Below are positions 33,518-45,660 of a stretch of 64,000 nt of DNA, one piece after another. The stretch is from contig CM030861.1 in assembly GCA_018105865.1 (NCBI GenBank), forward strand, positions 8,092,484-8,156,483, given 5' to 3'. The position numbers and the translations under genes are program-made. Source of the stretch: Metaphire vulgaris. Its lineage: Eukaryota; Annelida; Clitellata; Crassiclitellata; Megascolecidae. Within the stretch, counting starts at the first letter, position 1; every line of letters begins with the position of its first letter. The notes beneath the pieces are model-generated. The model saw nothing but the letters and a program-made list of their open reading frames with translations. It was not told where the DNA came from and searched no databases.

Positions 33518-33882
33518 TGCAAGCGTCTGTCATTGCTCTAAGTGATATCATTCATATTGATTAATGTTTTCCTATGACCTATGTATGAACCTATATGTGG
33601 TAAGAAAAGAATGTATCAATGGGGTTAGGCCTTGTAGTCAACCTGCCTTGATAAAAATTAGGGCCTAGCATCGGTCGCACAGGCGTAACTTGTATTAGGC
33701 CTCTAGGCTCGAACCCTTCCCACTTTTTGAGAGGTCACTATATGGAATGGCATAGGGTCTTGGCACCCACTTCTTCATCAAAGTTTACATTAGCCTAATG
33801 TTCGCTTGTGGCACAGTAGTTTTTCTACCAATGTAACTTGTTTTTATATTCTGCTTCTATCCCATATTGAGCTATTGCTACT

Positions 33883-34067
33883 CAGTGGCGGCTCTAGGAT
33901 TTGGCAAGTGGGGGGCCGTTGGGGGGGCAACTTCTAATCATGGGGGCCAACCATTTGTTGTTTAATGTATGTAGCATTAAGTATAGGGTCCCAACTGGGG
34001 GCACTGGAGGGCCAGGCTCTCAACAGAGGGGGCACGGCCCCCTGCCCTCTCGGTGGAGCCGCCACTG
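33883..34067. mobile_element. hAT-type MITE family A, copy
   Basis: Ends CAGTGGCGGCTCTAGG / GGTGGAGCCGCCACTG with a perfect 8-bp duplication TTGCTACT (33875-33882 and 34068-34075). Confidence 0.92.
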
Positions 34068-34084
34068 TTGCTACTAATTCATTT

Positions 34085-34138
<54 letters not shown>
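34085..34138 (+). repeat. (AAT)n microsatellite
   Basis: AAT run immediately after the MITE. Confidence 0.95.
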
Positions 34139-34776
34139 TCGCAGTATTAGCTGTTTTTGCCTTGCAATTGAATTTAGTACAAATCTGTTGACGCATGTTT
34201 AAGCTATGATTGTATTACCTTGTTCTGCTTGTCTGCTTGTCTCTTCTGCAACACGCCTTCGGGTGAACTTGTAGCGATTTAATTTGTATTTAACTCCGTA
34301 TTTTTAAAATCGTCGTCGATGTACTACTTCTCGACAGATAGGTCTACAACTCCGCCGTTTGGAATCTTTAAAGTGTCCAAAATTGGTCTGATTTTGAAGT
34401 TATGGTTTGAAATTTTTACAAGTCAAGAATATTTTGTTCGCGTCTTTTGCCAATCGATGACGTTCTGTCTAATAAGGTATAACTGGGGTTGGCTGTGCTC
34501 AGTGGGCAGCAGCGGGCTTGTCCAACCCAGCGTCCAGTCATGCGTAGAGTAGTGTCCCTGCGGTTCAGGTCGGGTTCTTCTTTGCCTAGATCTAGCCACG
34601 TGACGCATCAACAGCCCTAAACATGCGCCTAGGTACATTGGGTGTGTCACAGGCTGTGCGTGCGCTCGGTTGCTCCTCGAGGGAGTCGAGGCGCTGAAAA
34701 ACTATGCCTAGCTCTGCTGAGAGCCGAAGATGCGACGAATATTATTATATTGACGATAACTGAAAAGTGGAATTAA

Positions 34777-36198
34777 CAGTGTTTTATACAGGCCTGTTAG
34801 GAGAGGAGATCCCCAAAAAAAAAAAAAAAAACTCAAAATCCCCCCCCCCAAATCTCAGCACTTACACACATTTTGCATTGAACTGTGTCTTTTCTCCTCC
34901 AACCAGTGATATTTCAGTGAACTGAAACTGAATAGAAACTGAAATTATTTTAAATCAGTTAACTGAAACTGAAACTGAAACTGAAATTATTTCCCGAACT
35001 GAAACTGAATAGAAACTGAAATTGGCAACCCTAAAACTGAAACTGAATAGAAACTGAAATTATTTTCCGAACTGAAATTGTTAGTAAATACTGAAAATTT
35101 TCTAAAGGTCTTTTGGATTTAAATACACAACTTACCCGCTGAGCCTGATTTTGAAAGCGCCAGTCCGGTAAAAGAAATTTTTTACCTACTTACTTTATCA
35201 CAAAACTATGCAATGTGCACGAATTACTCTGACATTCTTCAAACTGACTCACAGCCAATGTCATATATTCTGCCATCACTTCTAAATTTGGAGTGTCACC
35301 TTCACCATTTTAGCGGTTCAAGAAAGCTCATAGGCCTAATGCTCTCTGATTTCACAAGTCGCTTTGCTTCAGTTCTTGATCCCCAGTCATTTCAATTTAA
35401 TCCTATCCCTGTTGCTGCTTGTCTACTTGACCATACTGTGGCATCAGTACTACTGGCATCTCGTGAAACAGAACAACTACTGGCGGCAACAAAATCATAC
35501 ATAATAATAAGTTGATGATAGCATCTGAAACACCTACCGGCATATCCGCTAATCCTACAGTGTCTTCCATTCAAGGCCAGCTGACAACTATTTTGTCAGA
35601 ACTTCAGCAATACTCTGAAGATGAAGATGCACTGACTTTCCGGAGAAAGCGTCGTGCATCCTACGCTCAATTAGCAGATCTGGCTGAAGATGTAATCACT
35701 GCACCTGCCTAACAGGCCCCTATGTTGAGCGAATCTTCTCACTGTGTGGCTTGTTAACAGCTGGCCGAAGGAATCGCCTCACCAAAAATTTGGAAATTCG
35801 AGTCTTCTTAAAACTAAATGCACATTGATTTAACTTAGATACTTAACTTACTGTAGTTACTTAACTGAACAGAACAATTGTTACTTGCCACTTATTGAAC
35901 GTTGAAAATGATTATCAGCTGTTAACTGAAACTGAAACTGAAATTATTTCCCGAACTGAAACTGAATAGAAACTGAAATTGGCAACCCTAGAACTGAAAC
36001 TGAATAGAAACTGAAATTATTTGCCGAACTGAAACTGAATAGAAACTGAAATTGGCAACCCTAGAACTGAAACTGAATAGAAACTGAAATTATTTCCCGA
36101 ACTGAAATATCACTGCCTCCAACCAAGTCGATTTTCCCCCTCCCCGAAAGCCTCAATTCACGCCCCCCCCAAAGGCCTGGAGTCTGGATAAAACACTG
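34777..36198. mobile_element. Outer MITE (CAGTGTTTTATAC) hosting a hAT element
   Basis: Ends CAGTGTTTTATACAGG / CTGGATAAAACACTG; flanks GGAATTAA / GGAATTAG (one mismatch). It is interrupted at 34904-36115. A second, uninterrupted copy lies at 61493-61653. Confidence 0.85.
34904..36115 (+). mobile_element. hAT element remnant with C-terminal transposase
   Basis: 1212 bp with ends CAGTGATATTTCAGT / ACTGAAATATCACTG and a perfect 8-bp duplication CCTCCAAC (34896-34903 and 36116-36123). Subterminal tandem arrays of GAACTGAAACTGAATAGAAA lie at both ends. The plus-strand interior (about 35213-35830) holds remnants of a hAT transposase, ending with the dimerisation region FSLCGLLTAGRRNRLT and LKLNAH. 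Stops and a frame change near 35712 show decay. Confidence 0.9.
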
Positions 36199-36341
36199 GG
36201 AATTAGTTTTTGAAAAATCAAGAAAGCAATAAGTGAAATCATAGTGAGACTAAAATTTAATGGTCGCTGAATTGTTAAAAGAGTGCAGGCAGCAATGCAG
36301 TGCTGTACTGTCTGTGGACTAATTGTTATTCTACCTTCAGA

Positions 36342-36603
36342 CAGGGCTGTCATTTCATTGTCTTCCGGGGGGGGGGGGGCAAGACTTTCGACTGCAAGAC
36401 ATGATGTATTTTTTAAAATACCTATGCAGTATGCACATTGGTTTTTGTCCATAGTACATGCTACATACGATACTACATACCAGTGATTGTAATAACATTA
36501 TAAAAACAATAGAGAACACAGTGAATTTAAAAACACAAAAATTCGCGAAAATTTTTCCTCCTAAAAGTCAGGGGAGGGGCAACCCCCAAATGACGTCCCT
36601 GTC
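36342..36603. mobile_element. CAGGGCTGTCATTT-terminus MITE
   Basis: Ends CAGGGCTGTCATTTC / CAAATGACGTCCCTG with a G-run near 36370. Related to family D. Confidence 0.6.
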
Positions 36604-36723
36604 TTCAAATAATTTCCTATTCAACTGCGATTACAAATCTTAAATTAAAGTCCGAACTGAATTTTTTTTTATCAGTTCGTACTTACTGCATTATTAAGAG
36701 GCGGCTGTTTTACTTATCCTAAT

Positions 36724-36918
36724 CAGAGGCGTAGCGACGGGGGTATATCGGTATATATCCCCCCAATCAGTCTACCTTAAAGTTTTTTATGTGATTTGTA
36801 TGTGGTTATATGTGGTTATATGTAGTTTAGGCCTACTCGTATATGGTTTATAGTCAAGGTTTATACCCCCCCCCCAACATTTATACCTTCCCAAATCAAA
36901 TTCCTGGCTACGCCCCTG
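36724..36918. mobile_element. hAT-type MITE family C (CAGAGGCGTAGC), intact copy
   Basis: Ends CAGAGGCGTAGCGACGG / TGGCTACGCCCCTG with a perfect 8-bp duplication ATCCTAAT on both sides. The interior has GGTATATCGGTATATA and 'atgtggttatatgtgg' steps. Sister copies lie at 42413-42608, 44499-44698, 44929-45124 and 55383-55567. Confidence 0.9.
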
Positions 36919-37264
36919 ATCCTAATGCGCCGATGACTTCTAGACTCAAAATACTGTACGCCACAGCTGACGTGGCATTTGGTACTATATGTGTGAATTC
37001 AATTGTATAAGCCACTGTCCGCCCAGCTGAAATGTTTGTTTTGTTAAAGCGGTTGCTAACGTATATGCTTGGGCGAGATCGCACTGTAAAGACTTTCAGC
37101 TCTGCATGGGTTTATGATGACGAGCCAAAATACGCTAGAGTTGACGTAGCGCTTGTAAATATTTTGAAGGCAGTGTCGTTTAGCTGCCTTTTAAGCCCTG
37201 TTGTTGAAGATCTGAGATATGATTTCGTGCCATGCTAGACTAAATTGCATTCGCTGTCTTCCCC

Positions 37265-37494
37265 CAGTGGCGGTTCCACGTGGGTGATGAGTGGGGATGC
37301 ATCCCACACCGGACTTTTTGCCTGTAGCCTATTTTTCAGTAAAATTCTAGGAAATTCGGGAAAAATTGCCTTTCTTGGTTGTCAGCCCTTTTCTTTTTCG
37401 GCAAAGTGTATTGATCTTCCCTCTCTTTTCGCCCCCTTATCAACTTCCTATGAATTCATTTCATCCCCCACCAGAAAATCCTGGAATCGCCCCT
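37265..37494. mobile_element. CAGTGGCGGTTCCA-terminus MITE
   Basis: Ends CAGTGGCGGTTCCACG / TGGAATCGCCCCTG. The interior differs from family A. Short C- and T-rich flanks are similar on both sides. Confidence 0.65.
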
Positions 37495-37630
37495 GTTGTC
37501 TTCTTTTTCACTTCTTTAAATTAATCTTCCTAACTTTCGTCCTGAAAGTAATTAATCCGTAGTCAGTGTGGCATGACTTTGCTGGAAGCAGTGGCGTAGC
37601 CAGGATTCCAGAATAGGGGTATTTCGACAC

Positions 37631-37944
37631 AGTGGCGTAGCCAGGATTTTCGGACGGAGGGTTTGGATTTTGACCGTAACCAACTTCGAAAAATCTTGAC
37701 AAGCAAAAGAAAATGTCATCCTCATCTTTCATTCTTGTATTTTTCGTTTGCAGATGCTGACAAGCAAAAGAGGTCGTCACCATTTACCTTTACATTCTAT
37801 TTTTGGATCAGCAGCCAATCAAGGGGGTTTTGACCCACAAAACCTCGTCCGAAAATAAAAATGTATGGAAACACATTTTAAAAAAATTTCGTCGGCAGGC
37901 AAAGGGGAGGTTTAACCCCCAAAACCCCATTGGCTACGCCACTG
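37631..37944. mobile_element. CAGTGGCGTAGCCA-terminus MITE
   Basis: Ends CAGTGGCGTAGCCAGG / TTGGCTACGCCACTG. The interior holds two 'tgctgacaagcaaaag' type phrases. A truncated partial copy precedes it at 37590-37630, and a related left part lies at 54265. Confidence 0.8.
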
Positions 37945-38659
37945 CTTCTACACGTTTCGGCCCAAATTTCTCTACACTGGCGAAAAATTGCTAAAGCCTG
38001 GTGTCTGGTTCGTTCTCGATCTGATACTACTCCCTAACCCCCCTTTCAACTACTCAGCGGTTTTGGACGAATTTCACGACCGGCCCTGATCCGAATTGTT
38101 GGGGGGGCCGCTCCCACATATCACCCCGTGGCCACGCCAATAGTTATAACTATATATATATAAACAACAGTAATGGCGTTGGATAGATTTCACAGTGTTT
38201 AAGGGTGTCACACTGACTACGGATTAATTTTTCATGACGAAAGTTTGAAAGATCCATCTAAAGAAGTGAAAAACATTTTCTTGCGTCAGGAAATGTATAC
38301 AGGCACTGAGAGGCGCAGACTGAATTCGTGCTTGTCTGCCGAGTTTCATGCTATTCATGTGACGGGACAGACAATGACGGAATCATGAGTCTGAGCGATC
38401 CTCGCCTTAATTCTTTAGCGCCCGAAATATAATAATAGGTATCGTTGCGTACAATGATATTTTGACGACGACGCCTTCTGATGTCAAGCCCAGTGACGTC
38501 GGTGAGCGACGACGACGATGATGAATGCATGACTCACGTCCCCATGTATGTTCGCCTAAGGTCAGAGCCTACGGATGTTCCTTATCACAATCAGTCTCTA
38601 AGGCAGAATGACATTGCCTATCATTAATCTTAAAAACAATGACGAAGCGCTACTTTATC

Positions 38660-38975
<316 letters not shown>

Positions 38976-39503
38976 GTGCCCGGTGGTATAGTTGTTGGTA
39001 ACTTGTTGCTCTTGTTGCTGCATGTTATTGTTGTAGGCCTAACTGGATCTAGATGGTTTTTATTGTCTGTCTTATGAAAGGCATTGTTATTCGTCGAATG
39101 AAATTTCTCATAAGATCTCTATATGAAATCTGCAGAATAAGCCGCTTCAATATATAATACAGACATCAACAGTCTCGAGATTATTAAATTATTCACAAAT
39201 ATAAGCCTACGGTAGTAATATTAATACGTACGCTCTGCAAAAACCTACAATACGCATGGCTTTTAGGCTCTGATGGCAAATTTAATGTGTGCCTAAGCGA
39301 ATACAGTACTGTAGTCCAAGGCAGTGCCATATTTGTAACAGGAACGAGGGGAATTCCTGGTAAATACTTAATGACTTCCTACACCACTGGTTCACTCTAG
39401 ACATAGCAAGGGGAGGTGTCATGTTTTCACTAACTCATTTTACTAACTTGCTGAACAAGTTGTTTGCATAATGACACAGCTAAAAATCTGTCCTTCCCCA
39501 CTG

Positions 39504-39530
39504 ATATATATATATATGCCTATATATATG

Positions 39531-39577
<47 letters not shown>
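39504..39577. repeat. (AT)n microsatellite
   Basis: Alternating AT with a TATATGCC interruption at its left. Confidence 0.95.
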
Positions 39578-39584
<7 letters not shown>

Positions 39585-39835
39585 GTTCTTTATGTCGTTG
39601 GTCTGACTCTATCTAGCTAAGGTCTGGACCTTATAATAAGCAATGGGTTGTGCAGGCTGAGCATTGTCAGAGGACCTTTGGCAGCCAACAGAGTTTTTAA
39701 CTTTCAAAGTATTCAGAATACGGGGCGGTTCCACGTTGAGGATGACTGGGGATGCCTACCCTATCGGCCCACCAAAAATGCGTCTTCAATGGAAGGTGAT
39801 CGTCTAAACGGATTAGCCGTGATTTATATTCACAG

Positions 39836-40238
39836 AGGGGCTGTCCATTAATTACGTCAACAATTTAGGGGTTGAAAAAGTTTGACAGTTGTTGACAGGG
39901 GAGCAGGGAGGGGGTCAAGAGAAGTTTACGTTAGCAATTTCACTTTTACAAATAATCAAAAATATGAAATTTCATGAAATACTACTTACTACAATGGAAT
40001 AAAGCATGCCAAAACAGGTCATCACCACCACATTTTGACATTCGATGAGAAAAAAGGGAAAAAATGGTCATCACCACAAAAATACTAACCTTGTTATTGG
40101 GACCTGTCATTGATCTTGGGGGGGGGGGTCACAAGTTTTTGACGTAATTATAGGGGTAACTGAAAGTTGACAGTTGTTGACTAGGGTGGGGTCAAAAATT
40201 GCCCAAAAAATTGTTGACATAATTAATGGACAGCCCCA
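39836..40238. mobile_element. GGGGCTGTCCATTAATTACGTCA-type MITE
   Basis: Ends GGGGCTGTCCATTAATTACG / ATAATTAATGGACAGCCCC. Internal paired phrases 'gttgacagttgttgac' appear near both ends. Non-coding. Confidence 0.85.
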
Positions 40239-40242
40239 AAGA

Positions 40243-40495
40243 TGTTGACATATCGATAGACAATGTCATCGTCAAATTCGCTTCCAGCAATAGAAAACTC
40301 GATTTTGCTCTATGACTTTGTACAACCAAACTAAAATGGCTTGTATACATTGTCAATTCTGAACGCTATATTTTATAAATCAAATCTACAGATTTCTTCT
40401 AAACCGTTCACATAGTGACATATAATCCCTTTAATTGACAATTGGTGGGATCTTCCGAGAAATTCATTGCATCCCCTCATCAACTCTTTTGTCTG
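40243..40495 (+). repeat. Dispersed 255-bp repeat, copy 2
   Basis: Counterpart of 33258-33517, directly next to the preceding MITE. Confidence 0.75.
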
Positions 40496-40513
40496 CCTTG
40501 CCTTTGTGTGTAT

Positions 40514-40696
40514 CAGTGACGGCTCCACATCAGGAAGAGTCCGGAGGCCCGTGCCCCCTATTGAGTGCTTGCCCCCAGTAAGCCCTGTTGGGACCCTATA
40601 CTTAATACTATATACCTAACAACAAATGGTTGGCCCCCATGATTAGAAGTTGCCACCCCAACGGCCCCCACTTGCCAAATCCTGCAGCCGCCACTG
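40514..40696. mobile_element. hAT-type MITE family A, copy
   Basis: Ends CAGTGACGGCTCCAC / CTGCAGCCGCCACTG. The flanks GTGTGTAT / GTGTGTAC are a duplication with one mismatch. Confidence 0.85.
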
Positions 40697-40986
40697 GTGT
40701 GTACCTGGAGCCGCCACCGAAGCTCTGCACAAGAGCCGCAGAAAAACTTTCTACGCTACTTTTCCCGCGCATAAATTTCATTAACACAGGTGTCTGTCTA
40801 TTCGACGAAATATTTATTGCCGACTGCCGGGATTCGAGGTGACTTCCATATCTGGAAGAAGTCGCGACGTCTGCAGGAAGTCGGTTCCCAGAGCGATCGG
40901 CAGGTGGCCGCCACCTGCGTGATGCAGAAGACCCCTGTTGCGCTGCTGCTGCTGCTGCTGCTGGAGGCCGAGCGTGGCAATGTCGT

Positions 40987-41308
40987 TCAAGCAGCGAAGC
41001 ACGAACAGGTGGTGATGATCTCTGAAGCCGAACGGAAACGAGGCTCTCCTCGACAGGGACCGGTCGTCCTCAACGCAGCCGGGCGCTGCGCTGGCTTCCA
41101 GGGCGCGGTGAGCGGGCAGCAGAAGGGACCCGAAGAGGCCGCAGGACGACGGGGAAGGAGGAGGAGGAGGAGGAAGCAGGAACGGACGACGAAAACTGGG
41201 AACGACGGGAAAACACCGAGGATGGTGATGATGATGATGATGATGAAGATGAAATACATCGCCGAATCGGCCAAAAAGGACGCTGCTGCAGTTGGCGAAG
41301 AGGCCGAC

Positions 41309-41341
<33 letters not shown>

Positions 41342-41856
41342 CCCACGCAGATGAACCGATCCGGTACTGGATAAACGATGTCCGGCGGTGGTGGAGTCAT
41401 GGAAAGGATTTTTGGAAGCAGGGTCGTTGCCATCGGCGGTGGAAACAGAAGGCCGCCGACCCCTCTGCCGCCGCCGCCGCCACCGCCACCGCCGGACGGG
41501 CGGCCCATGACTGCCGCCGAGGTGGCCCTGATCCGTCGCCGCGGGCGGTACTTGTAGCCGGGGTGCTCGAGCAGATGGAGGACGCGCAGCCGCTTCGCCT
41601 CGTCGATGTACGGGTGCTTGTCGTCGTCGGTCAGCTGCTTCCACTCGAGTCCCAGTCGCCGGCTGATCTCCGAGTTGTGCATCTTCGGATGGTCCTGCGC
41701 CATCTTGCGGCGCCGCTGGCGCGACCAGACCATGAACGCGTTCATCGGACGCTTCACGTGACCGACGCCGGAACCGGAAATGGAATTGACGGCGGCGGCG
41801 GATCGGCGGAAGACCACGCTGGATCCGCCGCTTTGCGATCCCTTTTCCACGCTCAT
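40987..41856 (-). CDS. SOX transcription factor (SoxB-like HMG box), intronless
   Basis: 289 residues as read. HMG box at about residues 34-104: [13 protein letters not shown], then [27 protein letters not shown], and YIDEAKRLR through [12 protein letters not shown]. This nuclear, minor-groove DNA-binding domain is closest to group B SOX (human SOX1/2/3/14/21), which are also usually intronless. After the box comes a Gly run, [11 protein letters not shown], an Ala run and then an isoleucine- and leucine-heavy tail that is unusual for SOX. Another frame (minus, ending 40814) is open across the same 3' half and would give a His-, Pro- and Gln-rich tail, so the true C-terminus is uncertain. The start at 41856 is the first ATG of the open frame. 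The locus is GC-rich. Confidence 0.88.
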
Positions 41857-42412
41857 CGCTAAACGATTAACAATCTAATCATCAAATTATATAGCACTCT
41901 CTATAGTTCACATGTAAACTTGGATGAGAAAGTGGGAACCCACAACCTTTACCTTCCCCTCCTCTATGATACCTCTCGAAAATTGGGAGGGGCTCGAGAT
42001 CTAATAGAAGTTTGCGCTCTATTATAGCGCCACTTTATAATTTATTGGATCATCACGATTCATCAGTCTGTTGAACATCAAATTCTTATATAGGAGTATC
42101 CAGAACAATCTCTATGGTCATTGATCTATGCCCACCAGCTAGAAATCTGCTTCTGCCATTGGCGTCTATTAATAGACGACAATGGTTTCTATGGTTTTTG
42201 CCCATCAGTGGGCGGAGCAACCGGACTTTGTTGGTAAACACTAGCTGGATACCCCTATTGAATAAGGCACCTCTGCGAAAGTGGCGTCTAGATGAGTCAT
42301 AATTTTAATAATTTATCATTATTTTTAAAATTTTTATTCCTATTAATTTATTTTATTAGTAATTTACCTATTCATTTATATGTCGTTTCGTATTTAATGC
42401 TGACTTATTCAC
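41857..42412. other. 5' flank of SOX gene
   Basis: AT-rich intergenic DNA. No promoter element can be assigned and no other gene is seen. Confidence 0.4.
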
Positions 42413-42608
42413 CAGGGGCGTAGCCAGGAATTTGATTTGGGAGGGTATAAATATTTTGGGTGGTATAAATCTTAACTATAAACCACATAAAACCATATAA
42501 ACCACATATAACCACATGTAAATCACATAAAAAACTTTAAGGTAGACTGAAGTTTTTTGAGAGAGGGTATATATATACCGATATACCCTCTCCCGTCGCT
42601 ATGCCCCT
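42413..42608. mobile_element. hAT-type MITE family C, inverted copy
   Basis: Begins CAGGGGCGTAGCCAGG and ends near CGCTATGCCCCT. Same interior as 36724-36918 in the opposite orientation. Confidence 0.85.
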
Positions 42609-42612
42609 ATTA

Positions 42613-42706
42613 TCCACCATAGACTGTCTTCCGGTTGTCCAGTCTGGTTCCTGAATTTGAGGTTGCCAGGATACAGGCCGGACAACGGGAAGACAGTCTA
42701 TGGAGA
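42613..42706. mobile_element. 94-bp palindromic MITE
   Basis: Ends CCACCATAGACTGTCTTCC / GGAAGACAGTCTATGGAG extend inward as GTTGTCC / GGACAAC, leaving a loop of about 45 bp. Confidence 0.75.
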
Positions 42707-43029
42707 ATAGGTTAGTAATAAATATCAAATAACAGGAAAATAAAAAAGTACATTGAAAATAAAATTAAAAATATAAATATAATTAAATGAAATTGAATAG
42801 ATTAGTAAGAAACCCAAAACTCGTCTATACGCAAAATTTGCAGCGGAGATATAATCGAAGAACGAAACATTAAACTGTTTCGAATCAACAACAGACATTC
42901 TGATCTAAAAAGTTCAGGTGTCTGGTCAATTCTGATGATAATTTATTTTTTAAACGGTTTTTCTTCAGATGTGTTCTTCAAACAGGATCTTCAGATCACA
43001 AAGTTTTGATGTTTCCCTCATGGCTACGT

Positions 43030-43105
<76 letters not shown>
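43030..43105 (+). repeat. (AAT)n microsatellite
   Basis: About 25 AAT units. Confidence 0.97.
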
Positions 43106-43357
43106 TGATTTTAAGTGGTTTAGGAGGCTAAGTAAGCCTGTGTGAAAACCACTGGCTTGTCACATCTGCGTTAATGGCAGATACACCAGCCATACCGAAG
43201 ACAGAAATCGAACTCTTTCAACCATCATCAAAATATGTTTGCGATTACTTTGCTGTGAAAATATCAGACATTTATCAGATGTATCTAAACTCACAGTCAG
43301 GCCCGCCGAGAGAGGGGGCAACGGGGGCAAATGTCCAGAGACCCAGTGATCTGCAAA

Positions 43358-43632
43358 TGGGTTCACAATGGTATCACGACAATTTGTTTACAGACTTTTC
43401 GTCTACGACAATTCGCCTACAGACTTTGGTCTACCGATAATAGGTCTACTACTATATCTGGGCTATGGTTAGGGTTAGGGTGGGTTTAGGTTAGGGTTAT
43501 TGTTAGAGTTATTGCTAGGGTTAGAGTTAGAGTTAGCGGTAGGGTTATGGTTAGGTTTGGCTTTGGGTACCATAGTAGACCTAGTGTCGGTAGACCTAAA
43601 GTCTGTAGACGAATAATATTGTCGCGGAACCC
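43358..43632. mobile_element. GGGTTC-terminus element with telomere-like core
   Basis: Ends GGGTTCACAATGGTATCACGACAAT-type / ATTGTCGCGGAACCC. A second inner inverted pair is ACAGACTTTGGTCTACCG / GGTAGACCTAAAGTCTGT. The core is degenerate GTTAGGGTTAGG. Non-coding. Confidence 0.75.
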
Positions 43633-43869
43633 ATCGTACATGTCCGCTTAAAATTTACGACGTCAAATCAGCATTCTTTGCATGAGAGAAAAGATACCTG
43701 TTTATCCATCGACTCATGAAATAGATATGACTGCAAGCGCTCTTCCATTGACGTTTAAAATACAGCGCATTATCACCTGAGAAGCAATTCACTTCCAAGC
43801 ACTGCTGCTGCTGCAGCATTTATACTACCTGGATGCCAACAACATCCAGGAAGCGCAGCATACAAGCAA

Positions 43870-43871
<2 letters not shown>

Positions 43872-43936
<65 letters not shown>
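43872..43936. repeat. (CA)n(TA)n microsatellite
   Basis: CA run passing into a TA run. Confidence 0.95.
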
Positions 43937-43942
<6 letters not shown>

Positions 43943-44498
43943 CTGTATATATACAACCGGAATAAATAAGAAAGAAACTTAAGTCGTTATTATACGAACA
44001 TTAGGCATCTCTTGGTGCTAAGCTAAAAGAGAAGCGATGGGTTGGTCAGTTGTCTGTCAATCAATCGACGCAGACGGCGTTGTCGTGCCACCGTAGCAGG
44101 TGTCAGTCGCAGAAGTGCGTCGCAGCCGGTCAACTAGGTATACAGTAGACTGGAACGACACCGTAGAATTGATATGCGACAGGACATTGGCTTGATGAAA
44201 ATGCGTCGATTACGCTCCGTGTCTAAATCGTTGATGTAGGAATATTGGAAATACAATTGAGTCGACCCGGGTCCGTTTCAGCTGATGGCCATGGTTGGAC
44301 CTGATACGTTTCAGCTGATGACCATGGTTGGATCTGGTACTTTATGATTCCTTACATTTGACAAATCCTGGAGCCGCCAATGGTGGGACATGACTAATTC
44401 CATTCCCAAATTATCAAACTAGGATCGGATGTGTAATACTAGGGTTAAATATATTAGTTTGTCTAATAGCTAATAAAATACTTCAATATTGGACCCAG

Positions 44499-44698
44499 GG
44501 ACGTAGCCAAGAATTTGATTTGGCCATTTGAGAGGGTAAAAATATTTTGGGTGGGTATAAATCTTAACTATAAACCACATAAACCATATAAACCACGGTA
44601 CATATAACCACATGTAAATCACACAAAAAACTTTAAGGTAGACTGACTTTTTTTGAGGGGGTATATATACCGATTTACCCCGTCACTACGCCCCTGAT
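44499..44698. mobile_element. hAT-type MITE family C, copy
   Basis: Begins CAGGGACGTAGCCAAG and ends TCACTACGCCCCTG. The interior has the 'ataaaccacataaaccatat' series. Confidence 0.85.
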
Positions 44699-44928
44699 TG
44701 GACCGCTGCCTAGCAATTAATCAACTGGAGCAGGATTGCTACATTTGCCCGGGCGGCCCGTTTTTGACCCAGTACCCCGAGATAGTCAGGCAGATAAGTA
44801 TAAACTTCTACAGTGCATTAGGTCCCTAGGTTAAAGCCCCTCCACTTTTTGAGAGGTCACCAAAAGGAACGAGGGAGGCATAATGGTTGAGCCCCCACCC
44901 CCACTTTTTAATCCAAGTTTACGCCAGG

Positions 44929-45124
44929 GGCGTAGCCAGGAATTTGAATTGGGAGGGTATAAATATTTTGGGTAGGTATAAATCTTAACTATAAACCACA
45001 TAAACCTTATAAACCACATATAACCACATGTAAATCACATAAAAAACTTTAAGATAGACTGATTTTGGGGTATATATATATATATATACACCGATATACC
45101 CCCTCTCCCGTCGCTACGCCCCTG
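44929..45124. mobile_element. hAT-type MITE family C, copy
   Basis: Begins CAGGGGCGTAGCCAGG and ends CCGTCGCTACGCCCCTGG. The flanks TTTACGC- / -TTTACGCC form a short direct repeat of about 8 bp. Confidence 0.87.
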
Positions 45125-45419
45125 GTTTACGCCCATGGTCAGGCCCTATATAATAGTCAGGGTTATTTCTAGAATTAATTATCAAATTAGGGGCGGTGTT
45201 GGGGTGGTGTTAGGGGGTGTACAAATATCCCTGCTATACTAGTCCAGTCCGCACACATAATAAAAGAACAAGACTTTAACACAAGTTGGGTCAACTACTG
45301 TACGACTTATCATCAAAGCGCCGTGCTTAAGCCCATAAACGCATCTGTCGGCGTCACGGAGCTGCATAATTACTTCGCGTCGACGTTTCTAGTTATTCGC
45401 TAAACGGAGCTTAGCGAAC

Positions 45420-45660
45420 TTTACGAAAACCGACGAGAAAATGTATCAATTCTTTTGCCAGATCGGACGCAAGCTCTTCGCGATACGGCTTCTCCTTTCG
45501 ACGGGTCGCCGTCGTCGTCGTCGGCGACATAATTCCGTCGGCGGGAGAACCGATCGTCGACTTGCCCGCCCCCTCCCTCCCCCGACAACAAGTTCCGCGA
45601 CGGCGAACCGCCCGCCCGCCGGCCGAGACCAGGTGCCATGCTAAACAAATAATTAACTAT
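45420..45660. other. CpG-rich island, possible promoter or exon
   Basis: A sharp block of CpG-dense sequence (many CGTCG and GACGG steps) in AT-rich surroundings. Composition is like the arrestin, SOX and UNC93 loci. A minus-strand frame starts at 45648 (MFSMAPGLGRRAGGSPSR) and stays open for 75 codons, and a plus frame is open too. No family is recognised. It may be a first exon or promoter of a gene whose other parts I cannot identify. Confidence 0.4.

Noticed and set aside
40790..41374. 194-codon plus-strand frame opposite SOX
   Set aside because: Antisense shadow in GC-rich DNA with repeat-derived Ala, Arg and Met runs.
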